Source: Streptomyces sp. Root1304
Lineage (GTDB): Bacteria > Actinomycetota > Actinomycetes > Streptomycetales > Streptomycetaceae
Length of the DNA stretch: 64,000 bases
Direction of reading: 5' to 3'
NCBI RefSeq assembly: GCF_001426405.1
Contig: NZ_LMEP01000023.1
Location: forward strand, 210,484-274,483
Shown: in pieces, positions 41,220 through 49,971 of the stretch
Layout of the letters: every line of letters begins with the position of its first letter
Position numbering within the stretch: the first letter of the stretch is position 1
Notes under the pieces: generated by a model
The model's input: the letters and a program-made list of their open reading frames with translations, nothing else
Told to the model about the DNA's origin: nothing
Database searches by the model: none
Position numbers and translations under genes: made by a program

Positions 41220-41289
41220 GGCAGAGGCCTCAGTACTGCATGAAACAAGGCAGGAGCCCGGAGACACGCCGATCGGCCCGTCCCGTCGG

Positions 41290-42279
41290 CTACAGCTCCC
41301 GGAACACCGGCCGCGCCCACACGGGCGGGTCGCGCGGCGGCCCCACCGGCTCGGTCCGCTTCCGTACGACCGACTCCGTGCCGCCCGAGGAGAGCGCGGC
41401 GCGCAGCTCCGCGACGAATTCCAGACACGTGCCGTACCGCTCCTCGGGCGTCTTCGCCAGCGCCCTCGCGAACACGGCGTCCGCGGCGGCGGGCAGCCCC
41501 GGCCGCACCTCGGCGAGCGGCGGCGGAGGGTCGTACTGCTGCGCCCACAGCACCGCCCAGTCCGTGTCGCGGCGGAACGGCGGCGCCCCCGTCAGGGTCT
41601 CGAACACCACGCACGCGAGCCCGTAGACATCGCAGCGGCCGTCCACCGGCTTGCCCGAGATCTGCTCGGGCGCCACGTAGTCGAGCGTCCCGACGAACTC
41701 GCCCACGGTCGTGAACCCGGTCAGCGAGAGGGACTTCTTCGTCAGCCCGAAGTCGGTGAGGTAGACGTGCTCGGGGTGGTCGCGGTCGGTGCCCTCGGCG
41801 ACCAGGATGTTGCCGGGCTTCACGTCCCGGTGCACCAGGTCGTGCGCGTGCGCCGCGTCCAGCGCCGACGCGACCTGTACGGCGATCCGGCCGGCCTTCA
41901 CCGGGGGCAGCGGCCCCTCCCGGTCCAGCAGGGCCACGAGGTCCTGCCCGGCCACGTACCGCATCGCGATGTACAGCACGCCCTCCGTCTCGCCCGCCTC
42001 GAAGACCGGCACGATGTGCGGGTGGTCGATGGAGGCGGCGACGCGGGACTCGTGCGCGAAGCGCTTGCGGAAGGTGTCGTTGCGGGCCAGTTCGGGAGCG
42101 AGCAGTTTGAGCGCCACCGTACGGTCGAGCCGCAGGTCACGTGCCCGGTAGACGACCGCCATGCCACCGCGGCCGATCTCGCCCTCCACGCGGTAGCCCG
42201 CGATCTCCTTCCCGAGAAGGCCCGAGGCGCGGCCCGCCGGGAGCTCGGGGCCGTCGTCGCGCGGCCCGCCGGCCATCAT
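41290..42279 (-). CDS. Soluble Hanks-type serine/threonine protein kinase
   Basis: A 329-residue kinase. The Gly-rich loop is GRGGMAVVYRA, the ATP Lys is in VALKLL, the catalytic loop is HRDVKPGNILV, the Mg loop is DFGLTKK and the APE motif is YVAPEQISG. Unlike most bacterial Hanks kinases (PknB type) it has no transmembrane or extracellular sensor; after the catalytic domain only about 40 residues remain. It is the last gene of a three-gene operon with an SH3-like protein and an FHA-containing ABC transporter, the obvious substrate. Start may be the ATG at 42279 (ATGA overlap) or at 42276. Confidence 0.93.
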   Translation of the reverse strand: MMAGGPRDDGPELPAGRASGLLGKEIAGYRVEGEIGRGGMAVVYRARDLRLDRTVALKLLAPELARNDTFRKRFAHESRVAASIDHPHIVPVFEAGETEGVLYIAMRYVAGQDLVALLDREGPLPPVKAGRIAVQVASALDAAHAHDLVHRDVKPGNILVAEGTDRDHPEHVYLTDFGLTKKSLSLTGFTTVGEFVGTLDYVAPEQISGKPVDGRCDVYGLACVVFETLTGAPPFRRDTDWAVLWAQQYDPPPPLAEVRPGLPAAADAVFARALAKTPEERYGTCLEFVAELRAALSSGGTESVVRKRTEPVGPPRDPPVWARPVFREL

Positions 42280-43082
42280 TCCTCACCGGCCGGAGCGGGC
42301 GGTGCCTTGACGACCTGCGTCGGCGGCGGTCCGGCCGGCACCTGGGCGTCGACCTGCGCGACCACCTGCGTCGGCTCGTGCGCCACGGGGACGGGACGGG
42401 TCCGTTCGTGCGCGTCGTCCTCCCCGGACTCCTCGGCGTCGGTGCCGGGGCTGGTTTCGGCGTCGGATCCGGGCTCGGCGTCGGCGTCCGTCCCGGCGAA
42501 TCCGGCGGCGACCGGGGCCGGAAGAGACTCCGCGTCCGTGGGTGAGCCTGAGGGTGAGGGTGAGGGCGCGGCGCTGATCGAGGGCACGGAGGAGGCGACG
42601 TACGTACTGAGCCCCACGCCGTCGCAGTACACCCAGCGCTCGTGCTCGGCGTCGTACAGCCACACCGACTCCCCGTCGACGACCATGCCGACCCGCAGGC
42701 CCCGGGTCCGCAGCCGGAACTGCTCGCCGTCGAGCCGCTGGGCGCCGAGTTCCTCCGCGGCGCGCCGGTAGCGGCCGATCGCGTCCTCGGCGCGGGCGAT
42801 CAGCGGGCGAGGATCGGCGGTCCTGGTGAGCGGCCGGCCCGCCGCCGGCGGGTCCTCGGGCACGGAGACCAGGAGCCGCGCGTCCACCCACGCCGTCCAC
42901 CCGTTGGCGCACTGGATCCGGCCCCAGTCACCGGCCCGCTCCTCCAGGCGTACCGGCAGGAACCCGTCGAGCGGCGTCGTCGGCAGCCCCGGATCAGGCG
43001 CCTCCCACGCGGAGAGCCCGTCGCGCGGCACGACGTGGGTGGGCCGGAAATCCGGCACGTACTCGGGTACGGGGACGCTCAC
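42276..43082 (-). CDS. SH3-like and disordered-tail hypothetical protein
   Basis: A 268-residue protein. Residues 10-70 resemble a bacterial SH3-type barrel (GDWGRIQCANGWTAWVDARLLVSV). A helical stretch (LIARAEDAIGRYRRAAEELGAQRLDGEQFRLRTRGLRVGMVVDGESVWLYDAEHERWVYCDG) follows, and the last 100 residues are acidic, Pro/Ser/Thr-rich and probably disordered, rich in candidate phospho-Thr sites such as EPTQVV and PPTQVV. GTG at 43082 follows GGAGG. It lies between the FHA-ABC and kinase genes and could be an adaptor whose tail is phosphorylated and bound by FHA domains; this is inference. Confidence 0.75.
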   Translation of the reverse strand: MSVPVPEYVPDFRPTHVVPRDGLSAWEAPDPGLPTTPLDGFLPVRLEERAGDWGRIQCANGWTAWVDARLLVSVPEDPPAAGRPLTRTADPRPLIARAEDAIGRYRRAAEELGAQRLDGEQFRLRTRGLRVGMVVDGESVWLYDAEHERWVYCDGVGLSTYVASSVPSISAAPSPSPSGSPTDAESLPAPVAAGFAGTDADAEPGSDAETSPGTDAEESGEDDAHERTRPVPVAHEPTQVVAQVDAQVPAGPPPTQVVKAPPAPAGEE

Positions 43083-43087
43083 GGGGC

Positions 43088-45820
43088 CTACCTCCGCATC
43101 ACGACCGGCTCGTGGCGGCGCAGCAGCCGGGCCACGACCAGACCGAGGACGAGACAGAGCACGACCAGCATGCCCATGTCGAACAACCAGGCCTGCGCCG
43201 TGTGATCCATCAGCGGATCCGCCGTCTTCTCGCTCGGCGCGACCTTCCCGATGTCGATCGTCGCGCCCATCGCCGCGAACGCCCAGCGCGAGGGCACCAG
43301 CCAGGCCAGCTGCTCCAGGACGGGGGTGCCCCGTACCGTCAGGAGGGCGCCGCAGAACACCACCTGCACGATCGCGAGGAGGACGAGCAGCGGCATCGTC
43401 ACCTCCTCCTTGCGCACGAGCGCCGACACGAACAGGCCGAGCATCATCGCGGTGAAGGCGAGCAGCGCGACGGCGAGGGTGATCTCGACGAGCGGGGGCA
43501 TCAGGACGCCCTTGCCGTCGGGCACGTTCAGCGGGACGCCGATCAGCGCCACCAGGGTCAGGACCACGGACTGCACGACCGTGATCAGACCGAGGACGAC
43601 CACCTTGGAGGCGAGGTACGCGGAGCGGGACAGCCCGACGGCTCTCTCGCGCCGGTAGATCGTGCGTTCCTTGACCAGCTCGCGCACGGCGTTCGCCGCG
43701 CCCGTGAGGACCCCGCCCACACAGAGGATGAGCAGGACGTTCAACGTCGACTCGGGGTTGAGACTGCCCTCGGACAGGGCCCTGGCCATCGCGCCCATCA
43801 CGAACGGCAACGCGATCATGATGGCGAGGAAGGTGCGGTCGGCGGAGAGCGCCGCCGCGTAACGCCGTACCAGGGTCCGCAGCTGGGAGGACCAGCTCTG
43901 CGCCTTGGGCGGGGGGCCGGGTTCCCGGCCCGCGGGGACGGCGTGGGCTTCGGGGGCAGCGGCAGCGGCGGCGGCAGCGGGTACGGGGACGTCCGGCCGG
44001 GCCGTCGCGTCCGTGACGTACCGGCGGTGGAAGCGCGACGAACGGAACTGACCGGCCCAGTCGCGGTCCCGGTCGTTCTCGAAGGCCTCGAAGGCCTCCG
44101 GCCACTGTTCGAAGCCGAAGAAGCCGAGGGAGTCCGCCGGCGGCCCGTAGTAGGCGATCCGGCCGCCCGGGGCGAGCACCAGAAGGCGGTCGCACACGTC
44201 CAGGCTGAGCACGCTGTGGGTGACCACGACGACCGTCCGCCCGTCGTCCGCGAGCCCGCGCAGCATGTGCATCACGGAGCGGTCCATGCCCGGGTCCAGG
44301 CCGGAGGTCGGCTCGTCGAGGAAGAGGAGCGAGGGCTTGGTGAGCAGTTCCAGCGCGACGCTCACCCGCTTGCGCTGCCCGCCGGAGAGACTGTGGATCG
44401 GCTGCTCCGCCCGCTCCACGAGCCCCAGCTCGCGGATCACCTCGTCCACGCGGGCCTGCCGCTCCGGACGCTCGGTGTCCTCGGGGAAGCGCAGCTCGGC
44501 GGCGTATCCGAGGGCGCGGCGCACGGTCAGCTGGAGGTGGAGGATGTCGTCCTGCGGGACCAGCCCGATGCGCTGGCGCAGCTCGGCGTAGTCCCGGTAC
44601 AGGTCACGGCCGTCGTAGAGCACGCTGCCCCGGTCGGCGGGGCGCTGGCCGGTGAGTGCGCCGAGGAGGGTCGACTTTCCGGCGCCGGACGGCCCGACGA
44701 CCGCGAGCAGGCACTTCTCGCCCACCGGGAACGACACCTCGTCGAGGAGCGTGCGCCGGCCGTGGTCGACGGTGACGGCGAGCGACCGCACGTCGAGGGA
44801 GACCTCGCCGGTGTCGGTGAACTCGACCAGCTGTCCGCCGATCAGACAGAACGCGGAACGCCCGACGCCGACGATGTCGTCCGCGGTGACACGGGCGTCG
44901 ACGACGGGGAGGCCGTTGAGGAAGGTGCCGTTGTGACTGCCGAGGTCATGGATCCAGTACGTGCCGTCCGGGTGCGCGCGGAGCTCGGCGTGCCGCCGGG
45001 AGACGACGAGATCGGAGACGACGAGGTCGTTGTCGGGCGCACGCCCGATCCGGATGCTGTGGGCCGGCAACGGCCGCACGGAGGTCGGCCGCCGGAAGGT
45101 CCCGGTGGCGGCGGGGTGGGAGACGGAGGGGGGCGGGGCGGAGGAGGACGGGGCGGGGTCTTGCGGAGGCTGTGGGGCTCGGGGTTCGGCCGGGGGTACG
45201 GGCGTTGCGGGGGCCATCGGGGCCACCGGGGCTACGGGGGTGCGCCGGACTTCGGGTTCCGGCGGGGTGCTACGGGCTTCTGGCGGCGACGGCTGCGGCT
45301 GCGATTCCGGCCCCGGCCCCGGCCCCGGCGCAGGCTCCGGTGCCGACTCCGGCTCCGGCTGGGAGCGGGCTTCGGGCTCCACCGGCGCGGGCCGGGCCTC
45401 GGGCTCCGCCGCGGGGGCGCCGCCGGCCCCGGGCTCCGCAGGCGCCGGCCGGGCCTCCGGCTCCGCCGTCGCCCCCCTGACCTGGGGTTCCGCCGTCGCG
45501 CTCGCCGAAAGCACGGCGCGTGGGCCGTCCACCGGATGCCCGAACCGTACGACCGTCCCGGGACCGACCTCCCGCGCCCCGGCCACCCGCGTACCGTCCG
45601 TGAAGGTGCCGTTCGTGCTGCCCTCGTCGGTCAGCGTCCAGTGGGCGTTCACGGCGCCGAGCACCGCGTGGTGCCAGGACGCCCGTGCGTCCGACAGCAC
45701 GACATCGCTGGTGGGGTCGCGCCCGATGCGATAGACGCGGCTCGGGTCCATGCGCGTCGCGTCCCCGTCGATCTCGAGGACCAGTTCGGGCGCCGCGGGC
45801 GCGACGGGCCGCTCTCCCAT
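43088..45820 (-). CDS. FHA-domain ABC transporter fusion (Rv1747-like)
   Basis: A 910-residue protein. FHA1 (about 10-100, IGRDPTSDVVLSDARASWHHAVL and DEGSTNGTFTDG), a Pro/Glu-rich linker of about 150 residues, FHA2 (about 265-335, IGRAPDNDLVVSDLVVSRRHAEL and DLGSHNGTFLNG), an ABC ATPase (345-590: GPSGAGKST with K382, LSGGQRKRVSVAL, LLFLDEPTSG) and an ABC-2 type permease of six helices (650-905). FHA domains bind phosphothreonine, so ATPase and membrane channel are tied to kinase signalling. In mycobacteria Rv1747 with the same order is phosphorylated by the neighbouring kinase PknF and exports a cell-envelope component. In FHA1 the usual Ser-Arg-x-His is ASWHHA (Arg replaced by Trp). Confidence 0.93.
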   Translation of the reverse strand: MGERPVAPAAPELVLEIDGDATRMDPSRVYRIGRDPTSDVVLSDARASWHHAVLGAVNAHWTLTDEGSTNGTFTDGTRVAGAREVGPGTVVRFGHPVDGPRAVLSASATAEPQVRGATAEPEARPAPAEPGAGGAPAAEPEARPAPVEPEARSQPEPESAPEPAPGPGPGPESQPQPSPPEARSTPPEPEVRRTPVAPVAPMAPATPVPPAEPRAPQPPQDPAPSSSAPPPSVSHPAATGTFRRPTSVRPLPAHSIRIGRAPDNDLVVSDLVVSRRHAELRAHPDGTYWIHDLGSHNGTFLNGLPVVDARVTADDIVGVGRSAFCLIGGQLVEFTDTGEVSLDVRSLAVTVDHGRRTLLDEVSFPVGEKCLLAVVGPSGAGKSTLLGALTGQRPADRGSVLYDGRDLYRDYAELRQRIGLVPQDDILHLQLTVRRALGYAAELRFPEDTERPERQARVDEVIRELGLVERAEQPIHSLSGGQRKRVSVALELLTKPSLLFLDEPTSGLDPGMDRSVMHMLRGLADDGRTVVVVTHSVLSLDVCDRLLVLAPGGRIAYYGPPADSLGFFGFEQWPEAFEAFENDRDRDWAGQFRSSRFHRRYVTDATARPDVPVPAAAAAAAAPEAHAVPAGREPGPPPKAQSWSSQLRTLVRRYAAALSADRTFLAIMIALPFVMGAMARALSEGSLNPESTLNVLLILCVGGVLTGAANAVRELVKERTIYRRERAVGLSRSAYLASKVVVLGLITVVQSVVLTLVALIGVPLNVPDGKGVLMPPLVEITLAVALLAFTAMMLGLFVSALVRKEEVTMPLLVLLAIVQVVFCGALLTVRGTPVLEQLAWLVPSRWAFAAMGATIDIGKVAPSEKTADPLMDHTAQAWLFDMGMLVVLCLVLGLVVARLLRRHEPVVMRR

Positions 45821-45922
45821 GCGTGAATTTTATCCGCCGGTGCTCGTCCCTGCCCGGGATGGGAGCGCCGGTAGGGTGGGCGTCCGCCGCGTGACGCGGC
45901 CCGGACGAAGGAGGAGGCACCC

Positions 45923-46657
45923 GTGCCGAAAGGTGTCACCAGGCGGCGGCCCCGTACCCGCGCGGCGCTCCTGAAGGCCGCCCTGGAGACCTTCGCCGAG
46001 CACGGCTTCCACGCGACGACGATCGAGCAGATCTGCGAGCGCGCCGGATACACGCGGGGCGCGTACTACTCGAACTTCGCCAGCAAGGAAGAACTCTTCC
46101 TCGCCCTCTTCGACGAGCACAGCGGCCGGACGGTGCGGCGGCTCGCGGAGTCGATCGACGCGCTGACGGCGGAGGAGTACACGCTGACCCGGCTCGCGGA
46201 ACTCGCCGCCCGCGTCGAGCCGGACGAGCGGGACTGGTACCTGGTCACCACGGAGTTCACCCTGCACGCCATCCGCGACCCGCAGGCCGCGTGGGTGCTG
46301 GCGCGCCACGACGCACGGCTGCGGGCCGAGATCGCCCGCGGCCTCACCCTCGTCCTGCGCCGGGCCGGGCGGGAACTGACCGTGGACGCCGACCGGTTCG
46401 CCCGGCTCCTCATCGCTCTGCGCGAGGGCGGACTCGCGCAGAGCTATGTGGAACCGGCGGCGCTGCCGCCCGGCAGCCTGGAACGGCAGTTCCTCGCGCC
46501 GCTCCTCGAAGTGTCGACGCGGGAGGTCCCGGGCCCCGCGGCCTCGGTTCCGGCTCCGGCGGACCCGGCTCCGGCCTCGGACCCGTCGCCGGACCCGGCG
46601 CCGAAGGGGCAACCGGGGGGTCAGTCGAACAGGTCCGGGTCCGACGCGGTGATCTGA
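45923..46657 (+). CDS. TetR/AcrR-family regulator with disordered Pro/Ala tail
   Basis: A 244-residue repressor. Residues 10-60 are the TetR helix-turn-helix (TRAALLKAALETFAEHGFHATTIEQICERAGYTRGAYYSNFASKEELFLAL). The ligand-binding region ends near residue 195; the last 50 residues are a Pro/Ala/Ser/Asp tail (SVPAPADPAPASDPSPDPAP). GTG at 45923 has GGAGGAGG upstream. Its 3' end overlaps the convergent class II aldolase gene by 37 bases. A GATACA/TGTATC palindrome upstream of that aldolase gene may be its operator. Confidence 0.9.
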   Translation: MPKGVTRRRPRTRAALLKAALETFAEHGFHATTIEQICERAGYTRGAYYSNFASKEELFLALFDEHSGRTVRRLAESIDALTAEEYTLTRLAELAARVEPDERDWYLVTTEFTLHAIRDPQAAWVLARHDARLRAEIARGLTLVLRRAGRELTVDADRFARLLIALREGGLAQSYVEPAALPPGSLERQFLAPLLEVSTREVPGPAASVPAPADPAPASDPSPDPAPKGQPGGQSNRSGSDAVI

Positions 46658-47427
46658 TCCCACAGGGGGCGTGCCTGGAACCAGCCCGCCAGATGGCCGC
46701 CGATCTGCCCCCGGGTGAGCAGCGCGGTCTCACGGTCGATCAGCTGCGGCGTACCGGCGGCCATCGCGAGCAGCTGTGCCTGGCAGGAACGCTCCATGGT
46801 GACGAACCACCAGACGGCCTCGGCGACGGAGTGCCCGACCGTCAGCAGCCCGTGGTTCTTGAGGATGACCGCCTTGTGGTCACCGAGGGCCTTGGCGACG
46901 CGCTCGCCCTCCTCGGTCTCGTTCACGACGCCCCGGTAGTCGTCGTAGATGCCGTGGTCCTCGAAGAACGCGCAGGCGTCCTGGGTGATCGGGTCGAGGG
47001 GGATGCCGAGGCTGGAGAACGCCTTGCCGTGCAGGGAGTGCGAGTGCGCGGCGGCGACGGCGTCGGGCCGGGCGGCGTGGACGCGGGAGTGGATGACGAA
47101 CGCGGCCCGGTTCACGGGCCGGCGCCCTTCGAGGACGGTCCCCTCGTGGTCGACCAGGATCAGGTCGGAGGCCTTGATCTGCGTGAAGCTCATCCCGAAC
47201 GGGTTGACCCAGAAGGCGTTCGGATCGCCGGGATCGCGGACGGTGATGTGCCCGGCGACACCCTCGGAGAAGCCGAACCGGCCGAAGATACGGAATCCGG
47301 CGGCGAGTTGTTCCTTGCGGTAGGTGCGCTCCTCCTCGACGGACTCGAAGGTGGGAGGCAGCGGAAGGACGGCCCCCTCGGGCAGCGGCCCGACGGCGGC
47401 GGCGAGCGCGGGCGGCACGGTGCTCAT
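46621..47427 (-). CDS. Class II aldolase/adducin family protein
   Basis: A 268-residue zinc-dependent fold of the fuculose-aldolase type. SRVHAARPDAVAAAHSHSLHGKAFSSLG carries the HxH pair and ALGDHKAVILKNHGLLTVGHSVAEAVWWFVTMERSCQAQL the third His (ILKNHGLL), typical of the family, which includes epimerases, aldolases and decarboxylases. Substrate unknown. ATG at 47427 follows GAGGAG. A long in-frame upstream extension is a shadow. A TetR-type operator candidate lies 58-73 bases upstream. Confidence 0.9.
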   Translation of the reverse strand: MSTVPPALAAAVGPLPEGAVLPLPPTFESVEEERTYRKEQLAAGFRIFGRFGFSEGVAGHITVRDPGDPNAFWVNPFGMSFTQIKASDLILVDHEGTVLEGRRPVNRAAFVIHSRVHAARPDAVAAAHSHSLHGKAFSSLGIPLDPITQDACAFFEDHGIYDDYRGVVNETEEGERVAKALGDHKAVILKNHGLLTVGHSVAEAVWWFVTMERSCQAQLLAMAAGTPQLIDRETALLTRGQIGGHLAGWFQARPLWDQITASDPDLFD

Positions 47428-47484
47428 GACGGCTCCTCGATGAGGGGTGGTGCACGACGGCGGCAGGGGTACGGCGCGCAAAAA

Positions 47485-47500
47485 GATACAGAGATGTATC
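47485..47500. promoter_or_regulatory. TetR-type operator candidate upstream of class II aldolase
   Basis: GATACA (47485-47490) and TGTATC (47495-47500) form a perfect inverted repeat with a GAGA spacer in a locally AT-rich stretch, within the likely promoter of the class II aldolase gene. The nearest regulator is the TetR gene on the far side of that gene. Confidence 0.6.
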
Positions 47501-47567
47501 GGATACGACAACGGACCGAGGAGACGAGGAACGGGCGCACGGCGGGGCGAACGTGAGGAGTGGGCTG

Positions 47568-48419
47568 TCAGTCGACGGCCGGCGCGGCGACCGGCGCCCC
47601 GAAGCGGGCCAGGTAGTGCCAGACCCTCTTCACGTCCTGGGGGTCGTACCGCCCGGATCCGGCCGCGTCCTGCACGATCCTGGGGTCGAGCCATCCGTCG
47701 ACGGCGATACGGGCGCCGAGTTCCACGTACTGCGCACCCCGGAAGTCGGGGTGCTCCCGCAGTACGTCGACGGACAGGCGGAAGCCGCCGTGCCACTCGA
47801 CGGCACAGGGCAGTCGCCGGGCGGCCGCCTCCACCTCCGTACCCCGATGGCTCGGATCGAGCACCAGGGCCTCCACGTCCCGCGCGATGACGACGGGGCC
47901 GTGGATCTGCGCCTCGATGTAGTCGTCGAGGGGGTCCTGCTCGTCGGCCTCGGCGAGCGCGATCAGGCTCATCCGGGAGGCGACGCCGAAGTCGGTCGGC
48001 TCCAGGAAGCTGTCCGGATAGCAGAAGGTGGCCCGCTGGAGGCCGGCGGCCGACAGCCGCAGATGGGCGGAGCCGAAGCGGGGAGCGGCGCCGAAGGGCC
48101 GACGACGGAAGTTCAGGGCGCCGTAGACGGGGCGGGAGTCGGCGGGGGCGTGGTCGTAGGCCGCGCCGAAGATGCGGCTCTCCCAACGGTGGCGGTCGCC
48201 GCCCGGGTGGGCGGTGAGGCCGCCGTTGCTGGTGCCGGTGACGAACTGGGAGCGGTAGACCCCGTCGTCAGCGAGCAGGGGGAGGAAGTGCGGGTGGAAG
48301 TTGAGGGTGACCCGCAGGGACGGATCGAGCGGTTCGCCGTCGGCGCGCGCGGCGACGTGGGCGAGGGCGCGAGCGTGCGGCGTTCCGGGTTCCGGCGCGC
48401 CGGGCGGGTTCGTGGTCAT
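47568..48419 (-). CDS. DUF3626 family protein
   Basis: A 283-residue protein of an uncharacterised family. Conserved blocks include LRVTLNFHPHFLPLLADDGVYRSQFVTGTSNGGLTAHPGGDRHRWESRIFGAAYDHAP, RPVYGALNFRR and YIEAQIHGPVVIARDVEALVLDPSHRGTEVEAAA. The spacing of an Arg, a GTSNG block and a final E-x-Q motif recalls the R-S-E triad of ADP-ribosyltransferases; this is a hypothesis, not an established assignment. No signal peptide. It is divergent from the ThuA gene with 132 bp between the starts. Confidence 0.78.
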   Translation of the reverse strand: MTTNPPGAPEPGTPHARALAHVAARADGEPLDPSLRVTLNFHPHFLPLLADDGVYRSQFVTGTSNGGLTAHPGGDRHRWESRIFGAAYDHAPADSRPVYGALNFRRRPFGAAPRFGSAHLRLSAAGLQRATFCYPDSFLEPTDFGVASRMSLIALAEADEQDPLDDYIEAQIHGPVVIARDVEALVLDPSHRGTEVEAAARRLPCAVEWHGGFRLSVDVLREHPDFRGAQYVELGARIAVDGWLDPRIVQDAAGSGRYDPQDVKRVWHYLARFGAPVAAPAVD

Positions 48420-48551
48420 GGGGCAGTGTGCCGGACGGCGGGGCTTGCGGCCCAGCGATTTCGGTGGCTACGGTCGCCCCCGGAGGCCGGAGGGCAAGCG
48501 CTTACTGTCCGACTGCTCCGCTCCGTCCGGCCCCAGCTTGGAGTTCACCGC

Positions 48552-49223
48552 GTGCCCACCGCAGACGTCCTGATCTACACCCGCACCACCGGCTACCGCC
48601 ACGACTCGATCCCGGACGGTGCCGTCGCGCTCACGGAGCTGGCGGGCGAGCTCGGACGCCCGGCCGAGGTCACCGAGGACCCGGGCGTGTTCACGCCGGA
48701 GAGACTGGCCGGGTGCGCCGCCGTGGTGCTGCTCTCCACGACTGGAAACGTCCTGACCGCCGAAGGGCGTGCCGCGTTCGAGTCGTACCTGAGGGGCGGC
48801 GGCGGCCTGCTCGCCGTCCACGCGGCGGCCAACGCCGAACCGGACTGGCCCTTCTACGGCCGACTCCTCGGCACCCGCTTCGCCGGCCACCCGGAGATCC
48901 AGCGGGGAACGGTACTGGTCGACACCCACGACCACCCGGCGACGGCCCCGCTGCCGGAACGCTGGGACTGGACGGACGAGTGGTACAACTTCACCTCCGA
49001 CCCCCGGGAGGGCGAAGTCCCGGGAGTACGGGTCCTGGCCCGAGCCGACGAGACCACCTACCGAGGCGGCACGCACGGCGAAGACCACCCCCTGGTCTGG
49101 TGCCGGGAACTGGACCGAGGCCGCGTCTTCTTCACGGCCCTGGGCCACGCCCCGGAAACCTACCGAACCCCCCTCTTCCGCTCCCACCTCAAGGGCGCTC
49201 TGACGTGGCTGACGAGGGGGTAG
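48552..49223 (+). CDS. ThuA-like (trehalose utilisation/type 1 amidotransferase-fold) protein
   Basis: A 223-residue protein of the ThuA family, which has a glutamine-amidotransferase-like fold and includes keto-trehalose-processing enzymes. ADVLIYTRTTGYRHDSIPDGAVAL opens the fold, and GGGLLAVHAAANAEPDWPFYGRLLGTRFAGHPEIQRGTV and DEWYNFTSDPREGEVPGVRVLARADETTY are the central blocks with GRVFFTALGHAPETY at the end. GTG at 48552 has GGAG nine bases upstream. No sugar genes are adjacent. Confidence 0.87.
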   Translation: MPTADVLIYTRTTGYRHDSIPDGAVALTELAGELGRPAEVTEDPGVFTPERLAGCAAVVLLSTTGNVLTAEGRAAFESYLRGGGGLLAVHAAANAEPDWPFYGRLLGTRFAGHPEIQRGTVLVDTHDHPATAPLPERWDWTDEWYNFTSDPREGEVPGVRVLARADETTYRGGTHGEDHPLVWCRELDRGRVFFTALGHAPETYRTPLFRSHLKGALTWLTRG

Positions 49224-49498
49224 GGGGGCGCACACGCGAGCAGCTCGGCTTGTGAGTCGCCCCGCCGAGTTGCCGACGTATGCGCGCTTGTCGTACCTCG
49301 TGGACCTGTTGTGGAGCCTTACCGGTGACGCCCCGGTGGCGGCCACGCATGAGTGATCGTGCAGGCCGGCTGCGTGGCCGGTCGCGTCGAGCCGCGATCT
49401 GAACGGGACGACTCTCCTTCGACGGCTGCGGAACTCCTGGACGGCGGGCGCCCGGTCGTGCCGTCGGTGGTGTCGGAGCCGCGTGATAGATCTGCCGC

Positions 49499-49933
49499 AT
49501 GGCCGCATTCAAGGACTTCAACTTCAAGCTTGTCGTGATCGAGGTGCTCATGTACCGGCAGGATCTCCTCACGCCCGCCTTCGATCTCGATGCCCGCATG
49601 CGGGAGCGGGGCATCGACATTCCCGCGGTGTACGTGCTGGAGAACGAAATCGACGACGAGGTCCTCGACGAGTCGCGCACCTTCTTCGAGGAACTGGAGA
49701 TCGGCGACGAGCTCCTCGCCGAGGTCGAGACGCTCTGCTTCGACGCGGGTCTGACGGTCTACCGGCACTGCGCCCCGGCCTGGGGCGGCGAGGGCGACCT
49801 CTTCGACATCCGCTCCCTCGACGATCTCGCGCGGCTGCCGAACCTGAAGCGCGTCACCGCCGTGGACGACGGCACGCTGGTCGCACCGCGCAAGTGGGAG
49901 ACCTTCGCGGTCCGCGGCATCGAGGCGAGCTGA
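49499..49933 (+). CDS. Small conserved hypothetical protein (DUF6892-like)
   Basis: A 144-residue acidic protein, FKDFNFKLVVIEVLMYRQDLLTPAFDLDARMRERGIDIPAVYVLENEIDDEV at its N-terminus, resembling small Streptomyces proteins I associate with DUF6892. No signal peptide, helix or catalytic motif. The ATG at 49499 has no clear ribosome site. The preceding 275 bp show no promoter-like or repeat feature. It is 38 bases upstream of a Cys-rich protein gene and probably cotranscribed with it. Confidence 0.7.
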   Translation: MAAFKDFNFKLVVIEVLMYRQDLLTPAFDLDARMRERGIDIPAVYVLENEIDDEVLDESRTFFEELEIGDELLAEVETLCFDAGLTVYRHCAPAWGGEGDLFDIRSLDDLARLPNLKRVTAVDDGTLVAPRKWETFAVRGIEAS

Positions 49934-49971
49934 GAGGCGGCGTGGGAGCGACCGGAGGACAGGGAGAGGTC

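Noticed and set aside
49224..49498. Possible extra gene before the 144-residue protein
   Set aside because: Frames here are short, lack ribosome sites and show no motif; the region appears non-coding.
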